From Burkholderiales bacterium (GTDB lineage Bacteria > Pseudomonadota > Gammaproteobacteria > Burkholderiales > Burkholderiaceae_C): a stretch of DNA of 64,000 nucleotides. The notes below the pieces were generated by a model. It did not search any database. It saw nothing but the letters and a program-made list of their open reading frames with translations, and was not told the DNA's origin. Location: assembly GCA_947464185.1 (NCBI GenBank), contig CANHVY010000022.1, forward strand, positions 1 to 64,000, in the 5' to 3' direction. A program made the position numbers and the translations under genes. This document shows, piece after piece, positions 51,607 to 60,839 of the stretch. How positions within the stretch are numbered: position 1 is the stretch's first letter; each line of letters starts with the position of its first letter.

Positions 51607-53167
51607 GCCAGCGCCTGGCCGCGGCCGCCAGCGCCAGCACCACCAGTGCCAGCCCGAACAAAGGCCACAAGCCCCAGCGGCCGGCCCACCAGGCAAACGG
51701 TGTGGTGCCGATTCGCCCCTCGTAGGCGCCTTCCAGCGCGCCGCGCACAAAGGGCTCGAGACGGTGCGTGACCCGGCCCTGGTGGTCGATGATGGCTGTC
51801 ACGCCGGTGTTGGTGGCGCGCAGCATCGGCCGCTGCAACTCGAGCGAGCGCATGCGCGAGATGTTCAGGTGTTGCGGCAGGGCGATGGTGTCACCAAACC
51901 AGCCGATGTTGCTGAGGTTGACCAGCACTGTGGGCGCGCGGGCCGGGTCGCGGAAGCGCACCGCCAGTTCCTCACCGAACAGGTCTTCATAGCAGATGTT
52001 GGGGGCCACACGCTGACTGCCGGCCACAAGCGATCGCGCGTCCAAGGGCCCGCGCGAGAAGTCACCCAACGGGATGTTCATCAGGTTGGTGAACCAGCGA
52101 AACCCGGTGGGAATGAACTCGCCAAAGGGCACCAGGTGCACCTTGTCGTAGCGGTAGTGCCCGGCGGTACCCGGGTTGACCTGAGGCGTCCCGGCAGCGA
52201 CCCCTGACGCCACCCCGTACAAGCCCACGGCAGAGTTGGTGTAGCCGTCCTCGAAACTGCCCAGCGGCATGCCCAGGAGCCCCACCTGGGAAGAACTGGT
52301 GAACCGTTCCACCACCCGAGGCCACCACCCGGGCGCCAGCTCGGCCAGCTGGAAGGGCAGCAAAGGAATGGCCGTCTCGGGCGCCACGATCAGCTGACCC
52401 CGGGCCTGCGCCAGCGCCTCGGCCAGCCAGGCCAGGTTCTGGGGCAGACGGTCGCCTGAGAACTTTTCATCCTGCGGCACCGAGGTCTGCAGCAAGGTCA
52501 CCGTCTGCGCACCCGCGGCCCGGGTGAACTCGGGCGCGCCCGTCAGACCGGGCACGACAAACACGCCCACGGCGGCGGCCACCAGAGCCGCGCTGCGGCC
52601 CACTCGCCGCCGCACGGACGGCCACGCCAGGCCCAACCAGGCACCTGCCAAGGCCACCAGGGCGCCCATGCCGTACACCCCCACCCAGGGCGCGAGCGCA
52701 GCCAGGGGCCCGTCAATCTGTGTGTAGCCGCTGGCCGCCCAGGGAAAGCCCGTGAAGATCACGGCACGAGCCCACTCGGCCAGCAGCCAGCAGGCGGCAA
52801 AGCTGACCGCGTCCAGGCCCGCGAAGCCCGTGCGCAAGCGCGCCCATACGGCGCAGGCCAAAGCCAGGTAGAGCGACAGCGACAGCGCCAGCAGCACCAC
52901 GGCGGCGGCGGCAAGGCCTGCAGGCAGCCCGCCGTAGCGATGCATGCTGATGAACAGCCACCAGACAGCAGCCAGCAACCAGGCCGTGCCGAAGACCAGC
53001 CCCGACACCGCAGCGCTGCGGGGCGAGGCCTCGCGCAGCCGGATCACCAGCCCGGCCACGGCCAGGGGCGTCACCCACCAAAGTCCGGTGTGCACGCACG
53101 CCAGGGTCTGCCCCGCGCCCAGGGCGGCCAAGGCCACCAGGCCGCCCAAGCGGCGCATGAGCAACAT
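51572..53167 (-). CDS. lnt: Apolipoprotein N-acyltransferase Lnt
   Basis: 531-residue inner-membrane enzyme that adds the third acyl chain to lipoproteins. About eight hydrophobic segments occupy the N-terminal half. The nitrilase-like periplasmic domain follows, with the catalytic triad visible: LIVAPETAIPLLPF (Glu), YRYDKVHLVPFGEFIP (Lys) and APNICYEDLFGEELAV (Cys). A C-terminal membrane segment (LFGLALVVLALAAAARR) closes the protein. ATG 53167 overlaps the corC stop (TGATG), the usual corC-lnt arrangement. Confidence 0.95.
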   Translation of the reverse strand: MLLMRRLGGLVALAALGAGQTLACVHTGLWWVTPLAVAGLVIRLREASPRSAAVSGLVFGTAWLLAAVWWLFISMHRYGGLPAGLAAAAVVLLALSLSLYLALACAVWARLRTGFAGLDAVSFAACWLLAEWARAVIFTGFPWAASGYTQIDGPLAALAPWVGVYGMGALVALAGAWLGLAWPSVRRRVGRSAALVAAAVGVFVVPGLTGAPEFTRAAGAQTVTLLQTSVPQDEKFSGDRLPQNLAWLAEALAQARGQLIVAPETAIPLLPFQLAELAPGWWPRVVERFTSSSQVGLLGMPLGSFEDGYTNSAVGLYGVASGVAAGTPQVNPGTAGHYRYDKVHLVPFGEFIPTGFRWFTNLMNIPLGDFSRGPLDARSLVAGSQRVAPNICYEDLFGEELAVRFRDPARAPTVLVNLSNIGWFGDTIALPQHLNISRMRSLELQRPMLRATNTGVTAIIDHQGRVTHRLEPFVRGALEGAYEGRIGTTPFAWWAGRWGLWPLFGLALVVLALAAAARRWLRPPTLRPDLP

Positions 53168-54099
53168 CAGGCCGGCGGTGCAGCAGGCGGGCCGGACGAT
53201 TCGACGGCGCCCGATCTCTCGGCAGAAACGACTGCACGAGACACCCTGAACCAGCGCACGGCCCCACCGCGGGTCAACATGACCGAGAAGCTCAGGCCCT
53301 GCACCTGCACGGCCTCGCCTCGTCGCGGTACGCGGCCCAGTTGGTCGGCCACCAGTCCGCCGATGGTGTCGAACTCTTCCTCGGGAAGATGCACGCCGAA
53401 GGCCTCGTTGACAGCCGACACATCGGCATCGCCGGCCACACGATGCGTACCGTCTGCCAGGGTCACGATCCCGCTGTGTGCATCCTGCTCGTCGAACTCG
53501 TCCTCGATCTCGCCGACGATTTCCTCCAGCACGTCCTCGATCGTGATCAACCCGGCGGTGGTGCCGAACTCATCGATCACGATGGCCAGGTGGTTGCGGT
53601 TGGAACGGAAGTCACGCAGCAACTCGTTCAGACCCTTGCTCTCGGGCACGAACACCGCCGGGCGCAGCAGGGTGCGCAGGCTGAGTTCGGGCGCCCGCTG
53701 AACCTTCAGCAGGTCCTTGGCCAACAAGATACCGATGATGTTGTCGCGCTCACCTTCATGCACCGGGAAGCGCGAGTGCCCCGTCTCGATCACCAGGCCG
53801 AGCAACTCGTCATAGGGCGCATTGATGTCCAGCAGGTCCATCCGGGGCGCGGCCACCATCACGTCTCCGGCGGTCATGTCCGCCATGCGAATCACGCCTT
53901 CCAGCATGGCGCGGGACTCCGGGCCAATCAGTTCGCGCTCCTCGGCGTCGGCCAGCGACTCGATCAACTCGTCCCGGGAATCCGGGCCCGGAGAGATGAA
54001 ATCCACGAGGCGGTCGAGGAGGCCGCGCTTGTCTGGGGTTTTGTCCGCCGGGCGCGGGTGAGACGCGCGGGCGGACCGTCCGGAATGGGGTTCTGACAC
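53167..54099 (-). CDS. corC: CorC/HlyC-family CBS-domain transporter-associated protein
   Basis: 310-residue soluble protein with two CBS domains (DMTAGDVMVAAPRMDLLDIN; GHSRFPVHEGERDNIIGILLAKD; IDEFGTTAGLITIEDVLEEIVGEIEDE) and a C-terminal CorC_HlyC domain (HRVAGDADVSAVNEAFGVHLP, DTIGGLVADQLGRVP). It lacks the membrane domain of larger family members. CorC is linked to Mg2+/Co2+ efflux in enterobacteria, and in LPS-containing bacteria it usually precedes lnt. Start taken at GTG 54099 (SEPHSGRSARASH), because upstream sequence is the shadow of the divergent gene; no strong ribosome-binding site is seen. Confidence 0.9.
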   Translation of the reverse strand: MSEPHSGRSARASHPRPADKTPDKRGLLDRLVDFISPGPDSRDELIESLADAEERELIGPESRAMLEGVIRMADMTAGDVMVAAPRMDLLDINAPYDELLGLVIETGHSRFPVHEGERDNIIGILLAKDLLKVQRAPELSLRTLLRPAVFVPESKGLNELLRDFRSNRNHLAIVIDEFGTTAGLITIEDVLEEIVGEIEDEFDEQDAHSGIVTLADGTHRVAGDADVSAVNEAFGVHLPEEEFDTIGGLVADQLGRVPRRGEAVQVQGLSFSVMLTRGGAVRWFRVSRAVVSAERSGAVESSGPPAAPPA

Positions 54100-54165
54100 G
54101 ACGGTGCCGGAAGTGACAACAGGCAGGAGAATACCGTACCGCAATCCTTGACTGCAGACAACGCC

Positions 54166-55224
54166 ATGTCCCTGATTCCCGCCACCATCCTCACCGGCTT
54201 TCTGGGTGCCGGCAAGACCACGCTGCTCAAGCGCGTGTTGACCGAAGCCCACGGGCAGAAGATCGCCGTGATCGAAAACGAGTTCGGCGAGGAGAACATC
54301 GACAACGACATCCTGTCGGTCAATACCGAGGAGCAGATCATCCAGATGAGCAACGGCTGCGTGTGCTGCACCATCCGGGAAGACCTGCGCAGCACCTTGG
54401 CCGACCTGGCCGAAAAGCGCCGCAAGGGCGAGCTGAGCTTTGACCGCGTGGTCATCGAAACCACCGGCCTGGCCGACCCCGGGCCTGTGGCGCAGACCTT
54501 CTTCATGGACGACGAAGTGGCCGGCAGCTACCTGTTGGACTCCATCCTCACCCTGGTGGATGCCAAGCACGCCGACACCCAGCTCGACACGCGCCAGGAA
54601 GCGCGGCGTCAAGTGGGCTTCGCCGACCAGATCTTCATCAGCAAGACCGACCTCGTGGCCAAGGAGGCGGTGGACGCGCTGATCCACCGCCTGAAGCACA
54701 TGAACCCGCGTGCCCCGCAGAAGGCGGTTCACTTTGGTGAAGTCTCGATTGCCGAGGTCTTCGACCTGAAGGGCTTCAACCTCAATGCCAAGCTCGACAT
54801 CGACCCGGACTTCCTCAAGGCAGACGACGGTCATGACCCCCATCATGGCCATGACCACGCGCACCAACACGACCACGACCATGAGCACAGCGAACATTGC
54901 GACCACCCGCACCACCATGCGCATGACGACGACGTCAAGTCCTTCGTGTTCCGCAGCGACCGCGCCTTCAATCCGGCCAAGCTGGAAGACTTCATGGGCG
55001 CCATCGTCCAGGTGTACGGCCCCAAGATGCTGCGTTACAAGGGCGTGCTTTACATGAAGGGCAGCGACCGCAAGGTGGTGTTCCAGGGCGTGCACCAGTT
55101 GATGGGCAGCGACCTGGGCCCCAAGTGGATGCCAGGCGAAAAGAAACAGAGCAAGATGGTCTTCATCGGCATCGACCTGCCCCGAGACGTGCTGCTGCAA
55201 GGGCTGGAGCAGTGCCTGGGCTGA
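54166..55224 (+). CDS. COG0523 (CobW/P47K) GTPase metallochaperone
   Basis: 352-residue G3E-family GTPase. Walker A TGFLGAGKTTLLKRV is near residue 9, the metal site GCVCCTIREDL (CxCC) near 64, a Walker B-like VVIETTGLADP near 100, and SKTDLV for base recognition. Residues about 221-258 form a linker with 16 histidines and many Asp, a typical metal-storage segment. The CobW C-terminal domain follows. The downstream neighbour is dksA, whose product lacks most zinc-finger cysteines. The pairing suggests roles in zinc or cobalt supply. No Zur-type operator could be seen upstream. Confidence 0.92.
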   Translation: MSLIPATILTGFLGAGKTTLLKRVLTEAHGQKIAVIENEFGEENIDNDILSVNTEEQIIQMSNGCVCCTIREDLRSTLADLAEKRRKGELSFDRVVIETTGLADPGPVAQTFFMDDEVAGSYLLDSILTLVDAKHADTQLDTRQEARRQVGFADQIFISKTDLVAKEAVDALIHRLKHMNPRAPQKAVHFGEVSIAEVFDLKGFNLNAKLDIDPDFLKADDGHDPHHGHDHAHQHDHDHEHSEHCDHPHHHAHDDDVKSFVFRSDRAFNPAKLEDFMGAIVQVYGPKMLRYKGVLYMKGSDRKVVFQGVHQLMGSDLGPKWMPGEKKQSKMVFIGIDLPRDVLLQGLEQCLG

Positions 55225-55416
55225 AGGAAAAAGCACGGTCTCGCAGGCCGTCTGGGGGGCTGACTCGCTGCACGCCGGGTGGTGGCACAATCCGCGCGCC
55301 CGAAAACCCGAGCAACTGGCCCGGCTATCCGCTCCCCGGGCACGTGATGCAAAGCCCGTGTCGGGCTGCAGCGCACTCAGAGCGGCGGATGCGAGCACCA
55401 AGGTCAGGAGAGACCC

Positions 55417-56175
55417 GTGAGCAAGACTCCCGTCAAGACCGCCGGCAAAGCCGCCAGCACCCCAGCGCCTGCTGCCGCCGCGAAGGTGTCGGCCACTGCG
55501 GGAGCCAAGCCGCAAGCCCGCACCCCCGCGCCCCAACCCGCTCCCAAGTTGGCCACAGCAACAGGCGCTGCTTCCAAGAGCAGCGCCAAAAAGACATCGA
55601 TACCACCCACGCCGGCCGCCGCACCAGCGCCCACCCATACCTTTGCTGACCGATTCGGGCCGGCGCGAGCAGCGGCCCGAACACTTCCTGAACCCATGAA
55701 CATCGTGAAACCTGCCGTCAAGGCAGATCCCAAGCTCGCCAATGCCTGGAAGACCAAGTCCGGTCGGGACCTCACCGAGGCCGAACTCCTGGCCATGCCT
55801 GAAGCCGAATACATGAACGAGCAGCAGATCGACTTCTTCCGCGTACGCCTGCAGGCGCAGAAGGACGACCTGCTGTCCAACGCCGGAGAAACCACCGAAC
55901 ACCTGCGTGAAGACACCACCATCGTGCCGGACCCGGCAGACCGCGCCACCATCGAGGAAGAGCACGCCCTGGAATTGCGCACGCGCGACCGCGAGCGCAA
56001 GCTGCTGAAGAAGATCAGCCAAGCCTTGAACCTGCTGGAGACGGGCGAGTACGGCTTCTGCGACGAAACGGGCGAGCCTATCGGGCTGCCGCGCCTGCTG
56101 GCGCGGCCCACGGCCACGCTGTCGCTGGAGGCCCAGCAGCGGCGCGAGTTGAAACAGAAGATGTTCGGCGACTGA
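55417..56175 (+). CDS. dksA: RNA polymerase-binding transcription factor DksA (long N-terminal tail, degenerate zinc finger)
   Basis: 252-residue protein, GTG start at 55417 with a clear AGGAGAG site. Residues 1-93 are an Ala/Pro/Lys/Thr-rich tail not present in E. coli DksA. The coiled coil (MNEQQIDFFRVRLQAQKDDLL near residue 128, and on through PDPADRATIEEEHALELRTRDRERK) has the tip acidic residues expected to reach the polymerase secondary channel. The zinc-finger part reads CDETGEPIGLPRLLARPTAT and LSLEAQQ: only Cys215 of the usual four cysteines remains. It should act with ppGpp on transcription initiation. The 192 bases before it hold its promoter. Confidence 0.93.
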   Translation: MSKTPVKTAGKAASTPAPAAAAKVSATAGAKPQARTPAPQPAPKLATATGAASKSSAKKTSIPPTPAAAPAPTHTFADRFGPARAAARTLPEPMNIVKPAVKADPKLANAWKTKSGRDLTEAELLAMPEAEYMNEQQIDFFRVRLQAQKDDLLSNAGETTEHLREDTTIVPDPADRATIEEEHALELRTRDRERKLLKKISQALNLLETGEYGFCDETGEPIGLPRLLARPTATLSLEAQQRRELKQKMFGD

Positions 56176-56261
56176 GGCGTGGCGCTGTTCCCAGGGCTCG
56201 GAGTGCAGACGCTGACGCCCCACAAAACGCCGCACTGGACTTTTGAGCGGTTGACCATCCC

Positions 56262-57917
56262 ATGTCGAGCACGCCAGCCAGCAATCCCGACCTCGTGAAG
56301 GAGGTGCTGGAATTCCTGTCGAACCCCAGCACGGACTGGGCCGACCCGAACGACGCGCTCCGCTCGGTGCCGCCAGGCGGCACCGAGCGGAGCGAACTCC
56401 AGGCCATGATCGCGCGCAAGCGGCATAACGATGCCGTGCGCCTGGCCGAACTCAATCTTTTGCGCCGGATCCGGCAGGAGGGCCTGACGGGCGACCAGAT
56501 CCGCGACATGGAGCGGACGCAGGGGTTCGTCGCCTCCAGCCTGGGGGCGGACCTCAAGGATGGGTCGGCCCCGCCGGGATCGAACGCTGACGCACCCGGG
56601 GCGATGCGTCGTTCGAAAGTGCACGGCGACGATGCCATCACCCAGGTGTTGCCACCGCGGGACCAGGGGAGAGAAGGTGACACGGGCCCCGTTGGGCCGG
56701 TGACTGGGAAGGCGCAAAGCCGTGGCACGAGCGCGGTCCGTCAGATGGGCTCAGGCGCTTCCGCGCACGAGGATGACCATGCAAGGGCCAGGCCGCAAGG
56801 GCGCAAGCAGGATGGACAGGAAGAACAGAAAGAGGTCAACCACGACGCCGAACTGGACCAGGCCGCCATCGCTTTCGCCAACGCCGACTTCGGGGGCTGC
56901 GAGAGCACTTTGCGAGAACTGGTCGGCCCTGGCGGCATGCGCCAGCGTCACGTTCCGACCTGGAGAGCCCTGCTGGACCTGTACCGGGCCACTGGCCAGC
57001 AGTCGGACTTCGAGCGTCTGGCCGTCGCCTACACGCGCGACCTGGAGCAGGCGCCGCCGCAATGGGTGTCGATCCCCCGCCTGGCGATGAGCATCGCGCA
57101 GCGGCCTTCGCGGGCGAAAACTGCGCCGGGCGGCAAGTCTCAAGCGGGAGGCCTTGATGCGCCGAGCTGGCAATGTCCGACGCTGCTGAACGACACGGCC
57201 ATCAGTTCCATGCAGGCGTTCATCCAAAGTGAACAAGATGCGAAGGTCATCGACTGGACAACAGCCAAGGTCTTGACGCACGAAGGTGCGCAACGTCTGC
57301 TGGAGTGGCTGCAAGCCTGTGCCGACACTCCCCAACGTCTGGTCTGGAAGGGGACGACGTCGCTTCTGGAGCTGTTGCGAAACACGCCGCGGGCCGAAGG
57401 CCGACCGGAGGACGAGGTGCTCTGGCAGCTGCGCCTGGCCGTGGTTCGGCTGATGGGCGTGCAAGGGCCGTACGACCTGACGGCGCTGGACTTTGAGGCG
57501 GCCTACGGCAAGGCGGCCCCGGCGTGGTCCCCGGCGGCGGCCAAGATCGTCCCTGCAGAGCATTGGCAGCCGCCAGCCCTGGCCACTGGAGCGGACTCTT
57601 CAGTCTCCCCTTTGTACGACCGGCTGCGGGGCACCTCAGACATCACTGTGGAGCTGGTGGGGCAACTCACTGGGGACATCAACGACACCCTGGCCCGGAC
57701 GCTGACCGCCATTCAGGGGAGCAGGTCGGTGCAGGTTTCCTGCACCCGCCTGATTCGGGTAGACCTGATGGCTGCGGGCGAACTCTTGAACTGGGTGGGC
57801 GCACGCCGCGCGGAAGGGCGGATGGTGCGCTTCGTCGAGGTTCACCGCTTGCTGGCGCTGTTCTTCTGTGCCATGGGACTGGACGACCAGGCCACCATTG
57901 AATTGAGGCCCTTGTGA
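56262..57917 (+). CDS. STAS-domain protein of unknown function, upstream of hslV
   Basis: 551-residue protein. The last 90 residues form a STAS-like domain ([58 protein letters not shown]). The N-terminus ([22 protein letters not shown]) and a Lys/Arg-rich helix follow; residues about 90-190 are low-complexity. A middle domain with [22 protein letters not shown] looks like a TPR/FimV-type helical repeat. A perfect 39-base palindrome codes for residues 32-44. The last four bases overlap the hslV start (GTGA), so it is translationally coupled to the protease subunit. Confidence 0.8.
   Translation: MSSTPASNPDLVKEVLEFLSNPSTDWADPNDALRSVPPGGTERSELQAMIARKRHNDAVRLAELNLLRRIRQEGLTGDQIRDMERTQGFVASSLGADLKDGSAPPGSNADAPGAMRRSKVHGDDAITQVLPPRDQGREGDTGPVGPVTGKAQSRGTSAVRQMGSGASAHEDDHARARPQGRKQDGQEEQKEVNHDAELDQAAIAFANADFGGCESTLRELVGPGGMRQRHVPTWRALLDLYRATGQQSDFERLAVAYTRDLEQAPPQWVSIPRLAMSIAQRPSRAKTAPGGKSQAGGLDAPSWQCPTLLNDTAISSMQAFIQSEQDAKVIDWTTAKVLTHEGAQRLLEWLQACADTPQRLVWKGTTSLLELLRNTPRAEGRPEDEVLWQLRLAVVRLMGVQGPYDLTALDFEAAYGKAAPAWSPAAAKIVPAEHWQPPALATGADSSVSPLYDRLRGTSDITVELVGQLTGDINDTLARTLTAIQGSRSVQVSCTRLIRVDLMAAGELLNWVGARRAEGRMVRFVEVHRLLALFFCAMGLDDQATIELRPL
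56356..56394. repeat. Perfect 39-base palindrome inside the STAS gene
   Basis: Two 19-base arms (CGCTCCGCTCGGTGCCGCC and its exact reverse complement) around a single A. It codes for [13 protein letters not shown] in frame. The arms are strongly GC-rich and form a hairpin too stable to be expected by chance in a coding region. Confidence 0.85.
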
Positions 57918-58453
57918 GCGAGCAATTTCACGGCACCACCATACTGAGCGTGCGGCGCGGCCGCAGCGTGGCCCTTGGGGGTGACGGTCAGGTCACGCTG
58001 GGCAACATCGTGGTCAAGTCCACGGCGCGCAAGGTGCGTCGCCTGCACCGGGATCAGGTGCTGGCGGGCTTCGCGGGCGCCACTGCTGACGCCTTCACCC
58101 TGTTCGAACGCTTCGAGGCAAAGCTGGAGAAGCACCAGGGCCACCTGATACGCGCTGCGGTGGAACTGACCAAGGACTGGCGCACCGACCGGGTGCTGCG
58201 CCGGCTGGAGGCGATGCTGGCCGTGGCTGATCGGGAAACTTCGCTGATCATCACCGGCAACGGGGACGTGCTGGAACCCGAGCGCGGCGTCGTGGCCATC
58301 GGTTCAGGAGGCGCCTACGCACAGGCCGCCGCACTGGCCCTGGTGGAGCACACGGCGCTGGAGCCAGCGGCTGTCGTGGCCAAGGCGCTCGGCATCGCGG
58401 GCGACCTGTGCATCTACACCAACCAGCAGCACACGATCGAGGTGCTGGAGTGA
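57914..58453 (+). CDS. hslV: ATP-dependent protease subunit HslV
   Basis: Threonine peptidase of the HslUV (ClpQY) protease, 179 residues. Start GTG 57914 overlaps the STAS gene stop. The N-terminal prosegment SEQFHG precedes Thr8-Thr9 ([20 protein letters not shown]); after removal Thr8 is the nucleophile. Other blocks: [24 protein letters not shown], and [26 protein letters not shown]. The gene is followed after 8 bases by hslU, as usual. Confidence 0.96.
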   Translation: MSEQFHGTTILSVRRGRSVALGGDGQVTLGNIVVKSTARKVRRLHRDQVLAGFAGATADAFTLFERFEAKLEKHQGHLIRAAVELTKDWRTDRVLRRLEAMLAVADRETSLIITGNGDVLEPERGVVAIGSGGAYAQAAALALVEHTALEPAAVVAKALGIAGDLCIYTNQQHTIEVLE

Positions 58454-58461
58454 CCCATCCG

Positions 58462-59796
58462 ATGCCCACTACCGCCGCCATGACGCCCCGGGAGATCGTC
58501 TCCGAACTGGACCGCCACATCGTGGGACAGCACGCGGCCAAGCGTGCCGTGGCTATCGCCTTGCGTAACCGCTGGCGCCGCCAGCAAGTCGATGAGAAGC
58601 TGCGCAGCGAAATCACGCCCAAGAACATCCTCATGATCGGTCCCACGGGCGTGGGCAAGACCGAGATCGCCCGCCGCCTGGCCCGGCTGGCCGATGCTCC
58701 TTTCATCAAGGTGGAGGCCACGAAGTTCACGGAGGTCGGCTACGTCGGCAAGGACGTGGACACCATCGTGCGTGACCTGGTCGAGGTGGCCGTCAAGCAA
58801 GAGCGCGAGCGGCAGGTGCGCCTCAAGCGCAGCCAGGCCGAGGACGTTGCCGAAGACCGCGTGCTGGACGTGCTGGTGCCGCCGCCGCGGTCGGACCTGG
58901 GCAGCAGTGCACCTAAGGACAGCACGGCGCGTCAGATCATGCGAAAGCGCCTGAGAGAGGGCGCGTTGGACGACAAGGACATCGAGATCGAGGTAGCCGA
59001 AGCCAAGCCGGCCGTGGAGATCATGGGCCCGCAGGGCATGGAGGAGATGGCCGAGCAGCTCAAGGGCCTGTTCTCCCAACTCGGTCAAGGGCGCCGAAGC
59101 ACACGCACGCTGAAGGTGCGTGACGCCTTGAAGCTGCTGGTCGAGGAGGAAGCCGGCCGGCTCGTCAACGACGACGAGATCCGCGCCAGCGCACTGGCCC
59201 ACGCCGAAGCCAACGGCATTGTGTTCATCGATGAAATCGACAAGGTCGCCTCAAGAGCTGAACATAGCGGCGCAGACGTCAGCCGCCAAGGAGTTCAACG
59301 CGACCTGTTACCTCTGGTGGAAGGCACCTCGGTCAATACCAAGTACGGGATCGTCAAGACCGATCACATCCTCTTCATCGCTTCGGGCGCCTTCCATCTG
59401 GCCAAGCCCAGCGACCTGATTCCAGAGCTCCAGGGACGCTTCCCGATCCGCGTGGAGTTATCGCCTCTGGCGGTGGAAGACTTCGAGGCCATCCTCACCG
59501 CCACGCACGCCAACCTCATCCGCCAGTACCAGGCCTTGCTGGCCACGGAAGGGGTGACGCTGGACGTCACGCCCCAGGCGGTACGGCGCATTGCGCAGAT
59601 CGCTTTCGAAGTCAACGAACGCACCGAGAACATCGGGGCTCGGCGCCTGGCCACGGTGCTGGAGCACCTGCTGGACGAGATCAGTTTTGACGCGCCGCAA
59701 CGCCAGGGGCAGACCGTGTCCATCGATGAGGCGCAAGTCGAACAGCGCCTGGGGGCACTGGCGCGCAACGAGGACTTGTCACGCTTCGTGCTCTGA
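58462..59796 (+). CDS. hslU: ATP-dependent protease ATPase subunit HslU
   Basis: AAA+ unfoldase, 444 residues, which feeds substrates to HslV. Start at ATG 58462 ([20 protein letters not shown]); a GTG at 58450 in frame is the alternative. Walker [16 protein letters not shown] is near residue 55, the family string [19 protein letters not shown] follows, Walker B is [10 protein letters not shown] near 249, and the end is [23 protein letters not shown]. The intermediate domain contains [22 protein letters not shown]. It forms an operon with hslV and the STAS gene. Confidence 0.96.
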   Translation: MPTTAAMTPREIVSELDRHIVGQHAAKRAVAIALRNRWRRQQVDEKLRSEITPKNILMIGPTGVGKTEIARRLARLADAPFIKVEATKFTEVGYVGKDVDTIVRDLVEVAVKQERERQVRLKRSQAEDVAEDRVLDVLVPPPRSDLGSSAPKDSTARQIMRKRLREGALDDKDIEIEVAEAKPAVEIMGPQGMEEMAEQLKGLFSQLGQGRRSTRTLKVRDALKLLVEEEAGRLVNDDEIRASALAHAEANGIVFIDEIDKVASRAEHSGADVSRQGVQRDLLPLVEGTSVNTKYGIVKTDHILFIASGAFHLAKPSDLIPELQGRFPIRVELSPLAVEDFEAILTATHANLIRQYQALLATEGVTLDVTPQAVRRIAQIAFEVNERTENIGARRLATVLEHLLDEISFDAPQRQGQTVSIDEAQVEQRLGALARNEDLSRFVL

Positions 59797-59836
59797 CGCC
59801 TTGCAGTAAAGGCGGCCAGCCGAGCAACGGCTCGCG

Positions 59837-60622
59837 CTACTGGGCAGATCTCGCCTCGGCGCCCTGCCGCTCGGCCTGAAGCACCAGCAAGCCATCGAAG
59901 ATCAGCGAGTCCAGCAACTCGTGCGGGGTGTCCAGGTGCGGTGAGACCTTCCAGCCTGCCCCGCCCGTCATCAAGATTCTGGGCGGAATGCCGCTGCGGT
60001 CTTTCAGGTGGCGCCACATGCGTTCGATGGTGCCGGTGATGGCGTAGGTGCCGCCACTGGTGAGGGCATCACTGGTGTTGGTGGGAAAGGGCACCACCTC
60101 GCCTGTGGGCACACGCAATCCGGCTGTGCCACCTTCCAGGGCCCGCAGCATGATGCCGTGGCCGGGCACGATGAGCCCACCCAGAAAGCGCCCGCGCTCG
60201 TCCAGAGCATCCACGGTGACCGCGGTACCGATCATCACCACCACCACCGGACGGGGGTCGGTTTCCAAGGTGGCACGGTGGCGGGCACCCACCTGCGCGA
60301 CGAAGCGGTCCGCCCCCAGGCGGCTGGGGTAGTCGTAGCCGTTGGTGACCCCGCCCCCCACCGCACCAGGCACCACCCAGCGAGGCGCCACATCCCAGAG
60401 TTCAAGCTGTTCCTCGACGCGGCGGCGCACGGCGTCACCCGCCACGTTGCAGCCCAGCATCACCGCCGGCGCTGCCAGGCGCGCCCACTCCCGCTCAGCC
60501 AACTGGTCGATGTGCTCCAGGAACACGGCCCCGTGGGTCAGCATGCGTGCGCCCGGAAGCGCTGTCTCGAACACCGCCCACTTCAGGCGGGTGTTGCCGA
60601 TGTCGATGGTCAAAAAAGTCAC
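59837..60622 (-). CDS. coaX: Type III pantothenate kinase CoaX
   Basis: 261-residue kinase for the first step of coenzyme A synthesis. The start GTG 60622 ([14 protein letters not shown]) is chosen because GGAG lies 7 bases before it and the conserved ASKHA phosphate-1 motif begins right there; the frame is open to GTG 60652. Motifs: [11 protein letters not shown] near residue 6, [15 protein letters not shown] (pantothenate region) near 100, [19 protein letters not shown] (phosphate-2/Asp) near 127, and [16 protein letters not shown]. Ends converge with hslU, 40 bases apart. It is divergent from icmF, with 217 bases between the starts. Confidence 0.93.
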   Translation of the reverse strand: MTFLTIDIGNTRLKWAVFETALPGARMLTHGAVFLEHIDQLAEREWARLAAPAVMLGCNVAGDAVRRRVEEQLELWDVAPRWVVPGAVGGGVTNGYDYPSRLGADRFVAQVGARHRATLETDPRPVVVVMIGTAVTVDALDERGRFLGGLIVPGHGIMLRALEGGTAGLRVPTGEVVPFPTNTSDALTSGGTYAITGTIERMWRHLKDRSGIPPRILMTGGAGWKVSPHLDTPHELLDSLIFDGLLVLQAERQGAEARSAQ

Positions 60623-60839
60623 GTCGCGGCTCCAACGGGAGGGCTCATTCACGGAAGGTGTCTCATCCTAGAGCAGGACGCCGGGCCTTGTAGCTGCGAA
60701 GCCCTTCGGATAACCATGCAGTTCCCTCCAGCGTCAGCGCGGACGCAGGCCCGCGGTGGCATGATTCACCAGGCTTTCACATGATGCTGCGGACACAGTG
60801 CTGTCCGAAGACTCCCCATTGCTTACGGCACCACGCACC

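Noticed and set aside
54823-54945. Tandem-repeat-like CATGAC/CACGAC region suspected to be a DNA repeat
   Set aside because: It is the codon pattern of the His/Asp-rich linker in the COG0523 GTPase and needs no separate explanation.
53167-56235. A 1022-residue protein ending in CorC
   Set aside because: The upstream two thirds is antisense to dksA and the COG0523 gene, both well supported; only the CorC part has a family signature.
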